Positions 55,149-62,591 of a stretch of DNA of 64,000 nt are shown piece by piece. The translations under genes and the position numbers were made by a program. Source of the stretch: Chryseobacterium sp. SNU WT5 (GTDB lineage: Bacteria; Bacteroidota; Bacteroidia; Flavobacteriales; Weeksellaceae). Below the pieces are notes generated by a model. That model was given only the letters and a program-made list of their open reading frames with translations. It ran no database searches and was not told the origin of the DNA. Where the stretch lies: positions 2,790,001 through 2,854,000 of the forward strand of contig NZ_CP041687.1 in NCBI RefSeq assembly GCF_007362475.1, written 5' to 3'. Within the stretch, counting starts at the first letter, position 1. Each line of letters starts with the position of its first letter.

Positions 55149-56222
55149 ATGCAGAAAATCTCCATCCTATTTATTCTTCCTGATTTAGAAACCGGCGGTG
55201 CCGAAAGAATTGTCACCACGATTGCGAATCATTTGCCACGCGAAAAGTTTGAACCCAAAATTCTCCTCTTAAGAAAAGAAGGCGGTTATCTGGAGTTTCT
55301 AAAAAAAGATGTTGAGATCATTGATATTAAAACACCAAGAATTCGTCATTCTTTAAAACCGATTTTAAACGAGATTCGGAAAAGAAAACCCGCTATTGTT
55401 TTCAGTGGTTTCGGTGAAATCAACGCATATCTTGCTTTATTTATTAAATTTTTTCCCAAAACAAAATTCATAGCAAGAGAAACCAATGTTGTTTCTCAAC
55501 ATGTTACCAGAAAAGAAATTAAATTTTTCTATAATTTCTATAATAATTATAACAAGATCATTTGTCAGAGCGATGACATGCAAAACGATCTGATTGAGAA
55601 TTTTAAAATTAAAAAAGAGAAATTGATCAAGATCAATAATCCGGTCGATTTTGAATTTATTAATGAGAAACTCACAATTTCAGAAAAGCCGGAATCGTTT
55701 AAAAATGATTTTAAAAATGTTGTTGCGATCGGAAATCTATCTTCCAGAAAAGGTTTTGATAATTTACTGAAAGTTTTTAGCCATTTAAAGAATGAAAAAA
55801 TTCAGCTTCACATTTTAGGAGATGGACGGGACAAAGAATTGCTTCATCAAATGAAAAATGATTTGGGTTTGGAAAATGTCAACTTTCACGGACAGCAAAA
55901 AAATCCGTATCAGTTTTTAAAGTTTGCCGATCTATTTATTCTCTCTTCCCGATACGAAGGTTTTCCGAACGTTTTGTTAGAAGCTGGAGCTTGCGGAACT
56001 TATTCTTTAGCCAATAATTGTGCAGGTGGAATTACGGAAATTATTCAGCCCAAAATTAATGGTGAGATTTCTAAAATTGAAAATCATCAGGAATTTGCTG
56101 ATAAAATAATTTCTGTGGTTAATAAATCTCATGATAAAGTCGCTATCAAAAATTCCATTTCTTCTCGGTTTTCTAAAAACTTTATTTTAAAACAATATGA
56201 AGATATTTTCTTAAGCTTATGA
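55149..56222 (+). CDS. Family 4 glycosyltransferase
   Basis: The 357-residue GT-B protein starts KISILFILPDLETGGAERIV, with the GGAE acceptor-side motif. Its C-terminal half has GNLSSRKGFDNLLKVF, then LGDGRDKELLHQM and the donor-site SSRYEGFPNVLLEAGACGT (the EGFPNVLLEA element). It transfers a sugar from a nucleotide donor, probably to an envelope glycan. No other glycan genes are adjacent. It is cytoplasmic or peripheral to the membrane. Confidence 0.93.
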   Translation: MQKISILFILPDLETGGAERIVTTIANHLPREKFEPKILLLRKEGGYLEFLKKDVEIIDIKTPRIRHSLKPILNEIRKRKPAIVFSGFGEINAYLALFIKFFPKTKFIARETNVVSQHVTRKEIKFFYNFYNNYNKIICQSDDMQNDLIENFKIKKEKLIKINNPVDFEFINEKLTISEKPESFKNDFKNVVAIGNLSSRKGFDNLLKVFSHLKNEKIQLHILGDGRDKELLHQMKNDLGLENVNFHGQQKNPYQFLKFADLFILSSRYEGFPNVLLEAGACGTYSLANNCAGGITEIIQPKINGEISKIENHQEFADKIISVVNKSHDKVAIKNSISSRFSKNFILKQYEDIFLSL

Positions 56223-56375
56223 TTTTAATCATAGCTTTGTTTTTCTTTTTTGTAAACTTTTTGAAATTTATAAATAATTATTTAATTGATAGTCAATATT
56301 TTAAGTTAAAATATTTGTAAACAATTTTTTATTAAAAGATACTTGTGTATATTTATTTCGTCAAAACAAATAATT

Positions 56376-58928
56376 ATGGAAGCAACGATCTTAGCAAAAA
56401 ATACAAATACTTATACATACGATGAGGCGTATCAAGCTTCTCTACAATATTTCGAAGGCGATGATTTAGCCGCCAAAGTTTGGGTGAGTAAATATGCCTT
56501 AAAAGATTCAGACGGCAATATTTATGAGCAAAATCCTGATGATATGCACCGAAGAATCGCTTCGGAAATTGGCAGGGTTGAAGCGAAATATCCCAATGCG
56601 CTTTCTGAAGAAAAAGTCTTCGATCTCATCAAAAAATTCAAATATATTATTCCGCAAGGAAGTCCGATGACCGGAATTGGGAATGGTTTTCAGATTGCTT
56701 CTCTTTCCAATTGTTTTGTAATAGGCAGTGGAACGCAGAGTGATTCCTACGGAAGCATTATGAAAATTGATGAAGAGCAGGTTCAGTTGATGAAACGCCG
56801 TGGTGGAGTAGGTCACGATCTTTCCAATGTTCGGCCGAAAGGTTCTGCAGTTAAAAATTCTGCTTTAACTTCCACGGGTTTGGTTCCTTTTATGGAACGA
56901 TATTCCAACTCGACGCGTGAAGTGGCGCAAGATGGTAGAAGAGGAGCGTTGATGCTTTCTGTGTCTGTAAATCATCCGGATTCTGAAGATTTTGTGGATG
57001 CAAAATTGGAGCAAGGAAAAATTACAGGAGCCAATATTTCCGTGAGAATTGATGACGAGTTTATGAATGCCGTTGTCAATAAGGAAAATTATATTCAGAA
57101 ATATCCTATTCATAGTTCAAATCCGAAGTTTCAAAAGGAAATAAAAGCGACTGATCTTTGGGATAAAATTATTCATAACGCCTGGAAATCTGCGGAACCG
57201 GGAATTCTTTTCTGGGATACCATTATTAATGAATCTTTACCAGATTGTTATGCAGATCTTGGTTACGAAACAGTTTCTACAAATCCGTGTGGCGAAATTC
57301 CTTTGTGTCCGTATGATTCTTGCCGATTGTTGGCGGTGAATCTTTTCTCGTACGTTGAAAATCCGTTTACGAAAAAAGCGAAATTTAATTTTGAATTATT
57401 CAAAGAGCACGTTGGTTATGCCCAAAGAATGATGGATGATATCATAGATTTGGAAATTGAAAAAATTGATGCGATTCTAGCGAAGATTGAATCCGATCCG
57501 GAAGGTGAAGAAATAAAAGCAACAGAGAAAAATCTTTGGACAAAAATCCGTCACAAAACAATTGAAGGGCGAAGAACCGGCGTTGGAATTACGGCGGAAG
57601 GCGATATGTTGGCTGCTTTAGGAATTCAATATGGAAGTAAGGAAGGAAATGAATTCTCAACATTGGTTCATAAAACTTTGGCTTTGGCGGCTTATCGTTC
57701 ATCCGTAGAAATGGCGAAAGAAAGAGGAGCGTTCGCAATTTATGATGCGAAAAGAGAAGAGAATAACCCGTTCATTTTAAGAATGAAAGAAGCCGATCCG
57801 GAATTGTACGAATATCTGAAAAAACACGGACGTAGAAATATTGCGTTGTTGACAATTGCGCCAACTGGAAGTACGTCTTTAATGTCTCAAACTTCGTCTG
57901 GAATTGAACCAGTGTTTATGCCGGTTTATAAAAGACGCAGAAAAGTAAATCCAAATGATCAGGATAGTCGCGTGGATTTTGTGGATGAAGTTGGTGATTC
58001 CTGGGAAGAATATTTGGTTTTTCATCACCGTTTTAAAGAATGGATGGAAGTCAATGGAATCGATACCGACAAAAATTATTCTCAAGAGGAATTGAATAAA
58101 ATTATTGAGCAATCGCCGTATTACAAAGCGACTTCCAATGATGTGGATTGGTTGAGCAAGGTCGAAATGCAGGGTTCGATTCAGAAATGGGTAGATCATT
58201 CAATTTCGGTCACGATCAATGTTCCGAATGATGCGACGGAAGAATTGGTGAATCAACTCTACGTCAAAGCGTGGGAAGTGGGTTGCAAAGGCGTGACGGT
58301 TTATCGCGACGGTTCACGTTCCGGAGTTTTAATTTCTGCAGACGAAAAGAAAGACGAAAAAGCAGAAATGATCACTTCAGTTTTCCCAACGAAAAGACCG
58401 CACATTTTAGAAGCCGATGTTGTTCGTTTTCAAAATAATAAGGAAAAATGGATCGCTTTCGTTGGTTTAATTGAAGGTAAACCTTACGAAATTTTCACTG
58501 GTTTGGCAGATGATGAAGAAGGGATTTCAATTCCACGTTGGGTGAATGATGGCGTGATTATTAAAAACCAGGACGAGAATGGAAAATCCCGTTATGATTT
58601 CCAGTTTAAAAATCAGCGTGGGTACAAAACGACGATTGAAGGGCTTTCTCACAAGTTTAAACCAGAATTCTGGAATTATGCAAAATTGATTTCCGGAACT
58701 TTAAGACACGGAATGCCGATTGAAAATGCGGTGGAATTAATTAACCGTTTAGAACTCGATTCTGAATCCATCAACAACTGGAAAGCCGGAGTTGCCCGTG
58801 CTTTAAAACGCTACATCGCCGATGGAACCAACGCCGGTGGAAAATGTTCGAGTTGTGGTTCTGACCAGGTGGTTTATCAGGAAGGTTGCCTGACTTGCAA
58901 GAATTGCGGGAATAGTAAGTGTGGGTAA
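56376..58928 (+). CDS. nrdJ: Adenosylcobalamin-dependent ribonucleotide reductase (class II)
   Basis: The ATG at 56376 (MEATILAKNTNTYTYDEAYQ) is chosen over one 11 codons up. The 850-residue enzyme has the redox Cys in ASLSNCFVIGSGTQSDSYGS, the radical-site NPCGEIPLCPYDSCRLLAVN, and APTGSTSLMSQTSSGIEPVF. A C-terminal zinc-ribbon tail (CSSCGSDQVVYQEGC then CKNCGNSKCG) is typical of NrdJ. It makes deoxyribonucleotides with B12 as the radical source, with or without oxygen. No cobalamin riboswitch is visible upstream. A dispersed repeat starts 2 bp past its stop, then a terminator. Confidence 0.96.
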   Translation: MEATILAKNTNTYTYDEAYQASLQYFEGDDLAAKVWVSKYALKDSDGNIYEQNPDDMHRRIASEIGRVEAKYPNALSEEKVFDLIKKFKYIIPQGSPMTGIGNGFQIASLSNCFVIGSGTQSDSYGSIMKIDEEQVQLMKRRGGVGHDLSNVRPKGSAVKNSALTSTGLVPFMERYSNSTREVAQDGRRGALMLSVSVNHPDSEDFVDAKLEQGKITGANISVRIDDEFMNAVVNKENYIQKYPIHSSNPKFQKEIKATDLWDKIIHNAWKSAEPGILFWDTIINESLPDCYADLGYETVSTNPCGEIPLCPYDSCRLLAVNLFSYVENPFTKKAKFNFELFKEHVGYAQRMMDDIIDLEIEKIDAILAKIESDPEGEEIKATEKNLWTKIRHKTIEGRRTGVGITAEGDMLAALGIQYGSKEGNEFSTLVHKTLALAAYRSSVEMAKERGAFAIYDAKREENNPFILRMKEADPELYEYLKKHGRRNIALLTIAPTGSTSLMSQTSSGIEPVFMPVYKRRRKVNPNDQDSRVDFVDEVGDSWEEYLVFHHRFKEWMEVNGIDTDKNYSQEELNKIIEQSPYYKATSNDVDWLSKVEMQGSIQKWVDHSISVTINVPNDATEELVNQLYVKAWEVGCKGVTVYRDGSRSGVLISADEKKDEKAEMITSVFPTKRPHILEADVVRFQNNKEKWIAFVGLIEGKPYEIFTGLADDEEGISIPRWVNDGVIIKNQDENGKSRYDFQFKNQRGYKTTIEGLSHKFKPEFWNYAKLISGTLRHGMPIENAVELINRLELDSESINNWKAGVARALKRYIADGTNAGGKCSSCGSDQVVYQEGCLTCKNCGNSKCG

Positions 58929-58929
58929 T

Positions 58930-58972
58930 GTCATTGCGAGAAGCGGAACAAAGTGGAGAGACGAAGCAATCT
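58930..58972 (+). repeat. gtcattgcgag-type interspersed repeat, copy 1
   Basis: It opens gtcattgcgag and ends gacgaagcaatct. This is the same family as the inverse copy at 60860-60899. Repeats of this pattern occur in many bacterial phyla. It starts 2 bp after the nrdJ stop. Confidence 0.75.
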
Positions 58973-58991
58973 TAACTATTTATAAATTTAA

Positions 58992-59018
58992 AGACGCAAT
59001 TTTTTGCGTCTATTTTTT
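58992..59018 (+). terminator. Terminator of nrdJ
   Basis: Arms agacgcaa and ttgcgtct form an 8-bp stem with a 4-nt loop, followed by attttttgg. It lies between convergent genes. Confidence 0.75.
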
Positions 59019-59021
59019 GGT

Positions 59022-59729
59022 TTATTTTTCCTTTTCGCTTTGCCATTCATGCTCAATATTGCTCATCAATAAAGCATTGTCAAAAGTCACGGAACCTTTT
59101 GGAAAGATTTCTTCGTTTTCAAAAAAACTTGATCTCACATTTGAAACTTCCAGCGGTTGAACTTCCCATTTGTAAGCTTTCAATCGTAATCCATCAAACT
59201 TATCTTTGTTGGGTGAATATCCAAGATCGCCATTTTCAAAAAATTTAGAAGCATTTTCTAAGGTTTCGAAGATGGAGTTTTGATTAAATAATTTGGTTTC
59301 AGTGGCATCAATTGATGTTTCGGTATCATCTGAACTTTTAAAGTCGATGTGATAATTTCCGTTTGCTTCTTGTATGTTGAATTTTGCTAGATAGTGTTTG
59401 CCCGGAAATAGTCTACCGCCAACAAAGGCATTTAATTTTAGAGAAGTGTCTCGGCGTGGAATGTAAACGCCAGATTTTGTTTCCCCATTTTCGTCCCATT
59501 CAACAGCAATTCTGTGTGCCCCGTTTTCTGACTTGACGCCGATGAAGTCTGGAAATCCTTTTGGTTTGATATCTTTTAATCTGATCAAACAAATTCCTAC
59601 GATGGCTTTGTCTTTATAAATTTTTGGTCGAAAAGGAAATGGAATTATTTTCTCCACCGATTTTGGATCAGCGGTAAAGTTGATTAAAATTCTTCTGTCG
59701 ATGTAGCCGGGGATTGTGGGGATTTTCAT
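59022..59729 (-). CDS. DUF2071 protein
   Basis: The 235-residue soluble protein fits DUF2071 (YqjF-like, acetoacetate-decarboxylase-like fold): GYIDRRILINFTADPKSVEK, then KAIVGICLIRLKDIKPKGFP, GAHRIAVEWDENGETKSGVY and YIPRRDTSLKLNAFVGGRLFP. Its role is unknown; no Lys nucleophile can be assigned. It is convergent with nrdJ and precedes nothing in an obvious operon; the HEPN-like gene is upstream on the same strand but 72 bp away. Confidence 0.85.
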   Translation of the reverse strand: MKIPTIPGYIDRRILINFTADPKSVEKIIPFPFRPKIYKDKAIVGICLIRLKDIKPKGFPDFIGVKSENGAHRIAVEWDENGETKSGVYIPRRDTSLKLNAFVGGRLFPGKHYLAKFNIQEANGNYHIDFKSSDDTETSIDATETKLFNQNSIFETLENASKFFENGDLGYSPNKDKFDGLRLKAYKWEVQPLEVSNVRSSFFENEEIFPKGSVTFDNALLMSNIEHEWQSEKEK

Positions 59730-59800
59730 ATTTGCACTTTTCTTAAAAATTATTTGATCAGCACTTAAGATTTACCTTTTAATAAATATTTTTTATTTAT

Positions 59801-60598
59801 CTATATCAATTTTCTCTTTTGCAAATCGTGCATTATTTCATTGATCGTTTTTATGCATAAAGATAAAAGATCTTGTGTTTCGTCACTTGTATAAGTGTTT
59901 TGTGGATGTTGTGTTTTATTTCGATAATATTTCCTTAAACTACTAATGTTAATAATTAATTGTTCATCTGGCACGGGAGTAATTAATCCACTTCCAATAC
60001 TTTTAATAATTGCGGTTTCAAAAGTGCCCCAAGTATCGCGATCAGTAGCAGTTTTTGAGCACAGTTTTTCATAATACATTTTGATAACATCTTCGGTACC
60101 GCGTAGCGAATGAAATGCGCAAGCAGTATATCTATCAAAAGCTAAACATTGACCGCTTTCTTCAAAATCAAACTTAGCAATATCTGGTAATAGTACGAAT
60201 GTGCCTTTGGAAAATAACTGATATATCTTACCGGTTAGAATTTCATTAGAAAATCTTTTTTCATCCAGCAAATATGCAATTTTAGTGTTTAATTCTGCGT
60301 CCAAAGTCAAGTCTACTTTTTTTAATTTCGCCACAATAGATTTCCAAAAAACAGGTTCTATTTTTTGATCTCTAGTTTTTTTTACTTTAGCTAATTTTTG
60401 CAATTTTTCCATTTCTGGAACTAACTGATTAAGCTTAATTGATGATGTCGTTACCCTCAGGTCAAGTCTTTTAAGAAATGATGTATATTTTTTTAAATCT
60501 TCTAAACATTCGATATTAGTCTTATCCGTTTCTTCATTTAATAATATATAGTAATTATATCCGAAAGAATAATAGTCGTAAATTTTTATTTTTTCCAT
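59801..60598 (-). CDS. HEPN-motif protein of unknown function
   Basis: The 265-residue protein has no signal peptide or membrane helix. The last 60 residues end in two helices joined by RNKTQH at residues 226-231. This matches the R-x4-6-H catalytic signature of HEPN nucleases, preceded by LIINISSLRKYY and followed by LLSLCIKTINEIMHDL. A mid region (CLAFDRYTACAFHSLRGTED, then VIKMYYEKLCS) also resembles HEPN/DUF4145-type proteins. Such proteins are often RNA-cutting toxins or defence factors, but also non-catalytic. There is no obvious nucleotidyltransferase antitoxin next to it. It is AT-rich and flanked by repeats. The domain call is moderate. Confidence 0.65.
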   Translation of the reverse strand: MEKIKIYDYYSFGYNYYILLNEETDKTNIECLEDLKKYTSFLKRLDLRVTTSSIKLNQLVPEMEKLQKLAKVKKTRDQKIEPVFWKSIVAKLKKVDLTLDAELNTKIAYLLDEKRFSNEILTGKIYQLFSKGTFVLLPDIAKFDFEESGQCLAFDRYTACAFHSLRGTEDVIKMYYEKLCSKTATDRDTWGTFETAIIKSIGSGLITPVPDEQLIINISSLRKYYRNKTQHPQNTYTSDETQDLLSLCIKTINEIMHDLQKRKLI

Positions 60599-60618
60599 TT
60601 TTTTGTATTGATCATAAT

Positions 60619-60626
60619 CAAATATA
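60619..60626 (-). promoter_or_regulatory. Candidate -7 box for the HEPN-like gene
   Basis: The minus strand reads TATATTTG, 20 nt before the ATG. Confidence 0.4.
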
Positions 60627-60727
60627 CCGATTTTAAAATTTTACTATATATTATTTTTTTAAAGATAAGAGAATTTAATTTTGCTTCAAATTAAACGTTT
60701 TTATTAACTTCTTTAGACGCAAATTCT

Positions 60728-60835
60728 GTAGCCCTGATTGCAGCGGCATCCTTTTTTGCATTTCTCTACTTTTTCTTTTCATAAATGAATTCTCGAGCAA
60801 AAAAGATACAGCGGAAAGCAGGTTCCCGGCTTCTA
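60728..60835. repeat. Dispersed hairpin repeat, copy 4
   Basis: Arms atccttttttgc (60748-60759) and gcaaaaaagat (60797-60807) pair with one bulge around a 37-nt loop. gcagcgg on the left and acagcggaaagcagg on the right correspond to the reverse of the flanks of copy 1 (agccctgattgcagcgg versus cccggcttgagcgg). It is in the opposite orientation to copy 1. Confidence 0.7.
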
Positions 60836-60859
60836 AAAATTATTAGGATTTTATTCAAC

Positions 60860-60899
60860 AGATTGCCACGTCATTCGTTCCTCATTCCTCGCAATGACG
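60860..60899 (-). repeat. gtcattgcgag-type interspersed repeat, copy 2
   Basis: On the minus strand it reads cgtcattgcgag, then gaatgaggaacgaatgacg and tggcaatct. It is inverted relative to copy 1 at 58930-58972. The two bracket the DUF2071 and HEPN-like genes. The 60599-60990 spacer holds only this, copy 4 of the hairpin repeat and two -7 boxes. Confidence 0.75.
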
Positions 60900-60949
60900 A
60901 TCGAGGAAAATCTCTGCATTTCCACACCACAGAACGGGAAAATATTTTG

Positions 60950-60957
60950 TAAATTTG
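60950..60957 (+). promoter_or_regulatory. Candidate -7 box for lpdA
   Basis: TAAATTTG matches TAnnTTTG and ends 33 nt before the lpdA ATG. No -33 TTG. Confidence 0.4.
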
Positions 60958-60990
60958 CCCTACTTTTAATTAAATCATAAAAAGATAAAT

Positions 60991-62394
60991 ATGAGTCAAT
61001 TCGATGTTACCGTAATCGGTTCCGGTCCTGGTGGTTATGTTGCGGCAATTAGATGTGCGCAACTGGGTTTCAAAACAGCAATTATTGAGAAATATTCCGT
61101 TCTGGGTGGAACTTGCCTGAACGTGGGTTGTATTCCGAGTAAAGCGCTTTTGGATTCTTCGGAACATTTTTATAACGCCAAACACGATTTCGCCAATCAC
61201 GGAATTATCATCAATGATCCTGTGGCAGACTTGTCCAGAATGATCGCACGTAAAAGTGAAGTGGTAGATCAAACGACCAAAGGAATTCAGTTCTTGATGG
61301 ATAAAAACAAGATCACTGTTTTCGAAGGTGTTGGAAGTTTTGAATCTGCAACTCAGATCAAAGTGACGAAAAACGATGGTTCTACGGAAACCATTGATTC
61401 TAAATATACGATTATCGCGACGGGTTCTAAACCAACTGCGCTTCCTTTTATTACTTTGGATAAGGAAAGAATTATTACTTCTACGGAGGCTTTGGAACTG
61501 AAAGAAATTCCGAAACACCTGATCGTTATCGGTGGTGGTGTGATTGGTTTGGAGTTGGGTTCTGTTTACAAAAGATTAGGTTCTGAAGTAACGGTGGTAG
61601 AATTTATGGATAAAATTATCCCTACCATGGACGGTGCTTTGTCGAAAGAATTGAACAAAGTTTTGCGTAAACAAGGAATGAAATTCAACCTTTCTACGGG
61701 AGTTCAGTCTGTTGAAAGAAACGGCGATACCGTAAAAGTTACAGCGAAAGATAAAAAAGGCGAAGAAGTAGTTTTCGAAGGTGATTACGTTTTGGTTGCG
61801 GTCGGTAGAAAACCTTATACTGACGGACTTGCTGTTGAAAAAGCAGGTGTTGATCTGGACGAAAGAGGAAGAGTAAAAGTGAACGAACATTTACAAACCA
61901 ATGTTTCGAATATTTACGCTATTGGTGATGTTGTAGTCGGTGCAATGTTAGCGCACAAAGCGTCTGAAGAAGGAACGATGGTGGCTGAATTGATCGCTGG
62001 ACAAAAACCGCATATCAATTATAATTTGATTCCAGGTGTTGTTTACACTTGGCCAGAAGTTGCTGCTGTTGGTAAAACGGAAGAGCAGTTGAAAGCGGAA
62101 GGTGTTGCCATTAAAGTGGGTAATTTCCCGATGCGTGCTTTAGGAAGAAGCCGTGCTTCCGGTGATGTTGATGGTTTCATCAAAGTAATCGCTGACGAAA
62201 AAACAGATGAGATTTTGGGAGTTCACATGATCGGAGCGAGAGCAGCAGATTTAATAGCAGAAGCGGTTGTGGCAATGGAATACAGAGCAAGTGCTGAAGA
62301 TATTTCGAGAATGTCTCACGCTCACCCAACGTATGCAGAAGCTGTGAAAGAAGCGGCTTTGGATGCGACTGGCAAGAGAGCGATTCATTTTTAG
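60991..62394 (+). CDS. lpdA: Dihydrolipoyl dehydrogenase
   Basis: The 467-residue flavoprotein has the FAD-binding GSGPGGYVAAIRCAQLG, the redox-active Cys42/Cys47 pair (GGTCLNVGCIPSKALL), an NAD-binding HLIVIGGGVIGLELGSVY and the C-terminal HAHPTYAEAVKEAA with the catalytic His. It is the E3 component that reoxidises lipoamide in pyruvate, 2-oxoglutarate or branched-chain complexes, in the cytoplasm. It is not next to E1 or E2 genes. A repeat-rich spacer precedes it and a terminator follows. Confidence 0.97.
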   Translation: MSQFDVTVIGSGPGGYVAAIRCAQLGFKTAIIEKYSVLGGTCLNVGCIPSKALLDSSEHFYNAKHDFANHGIIINDPVADLSRMIARKSEVVDQTTKGIQFLMDKNKITVFEGVGSFESATQIKVTKNDGSTETIDSKYTIIATGSKPTALPFITLDKERIITSTEALELKEIPKHLIVIGGGVIGLELGSVYKRLGSEVTVVEFMDKIIPTMDGALSKELNKVLRKQGMKFNLSTGVQSVERNGDTVKVTAKDKKGEEVVFEGDYVLVAVGRKPYTDGLAVEKAGVDLDERGRVKVNEHLQTNVSNIYAIGDVVVGAMLAHKASEEGTMVAELIAGQKPHINYNLIPGVVYTWPEVAAVGKTEEQLKAEGVAIKVGNFPMRALGRSRASGDVDGFIKVIADEKTDEILGVHMIGARAADLIAEAVVAMEYRASAEDISRMSHAHPTYAEAVKEAALDATGKRAIHF

Positions 62395-62468
62395 GAAGAG
62401 CCAAGTAATAAGGAAAAAGAGCCAAGATGAATTCAAGCATTTTTTGGCGGATCAGTTTATTATAATAT

Positions 62469-62498
62469 AAAAGAGAAGTTTCGGCTTCTCTTTTTTTT
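62469..62498 (+). terminator. Terminator of lpdA
   Basis: Arms aaaagagaag and cttctctttt form a 10-bp stem with a 6-nt loop, followed by further T residues. Confidence 0.88.
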
Positions 62499-62553
62499 GG
62501 TTAAAATCATTAAATTTATTTAGAATAATTAAAGATAGTGTTGAAATATTTTT

Positions 62554-62561
62554 TATATTTG
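62554..62561 (+). promoter_or_regulatory. Candidate -7 box for the TonB receptor gene
   Basis: TATATTTG lies 30 nt before the ATG at 62592. No -33 element at good spacing. No clear Fur-like box was recognised. Confidence 0.4.
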
Positions 62562-62591
62562 CCGCCTATTTAAAACAATTCTAAATAACCT

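Noticed and set aside
56223-56375. Cobalamin riboswitch before nrdJ
   Set aside because: The 153-bp spacer is AT-rich and shows no B12-box or matching helices; it is too short for a full aptamer.
58921-59160. Small plus-strand ORF after nrdJ
   Set aside because: It runs through a dispersed repeat and a terminator and opposes the well-supported DUF2071 gene.
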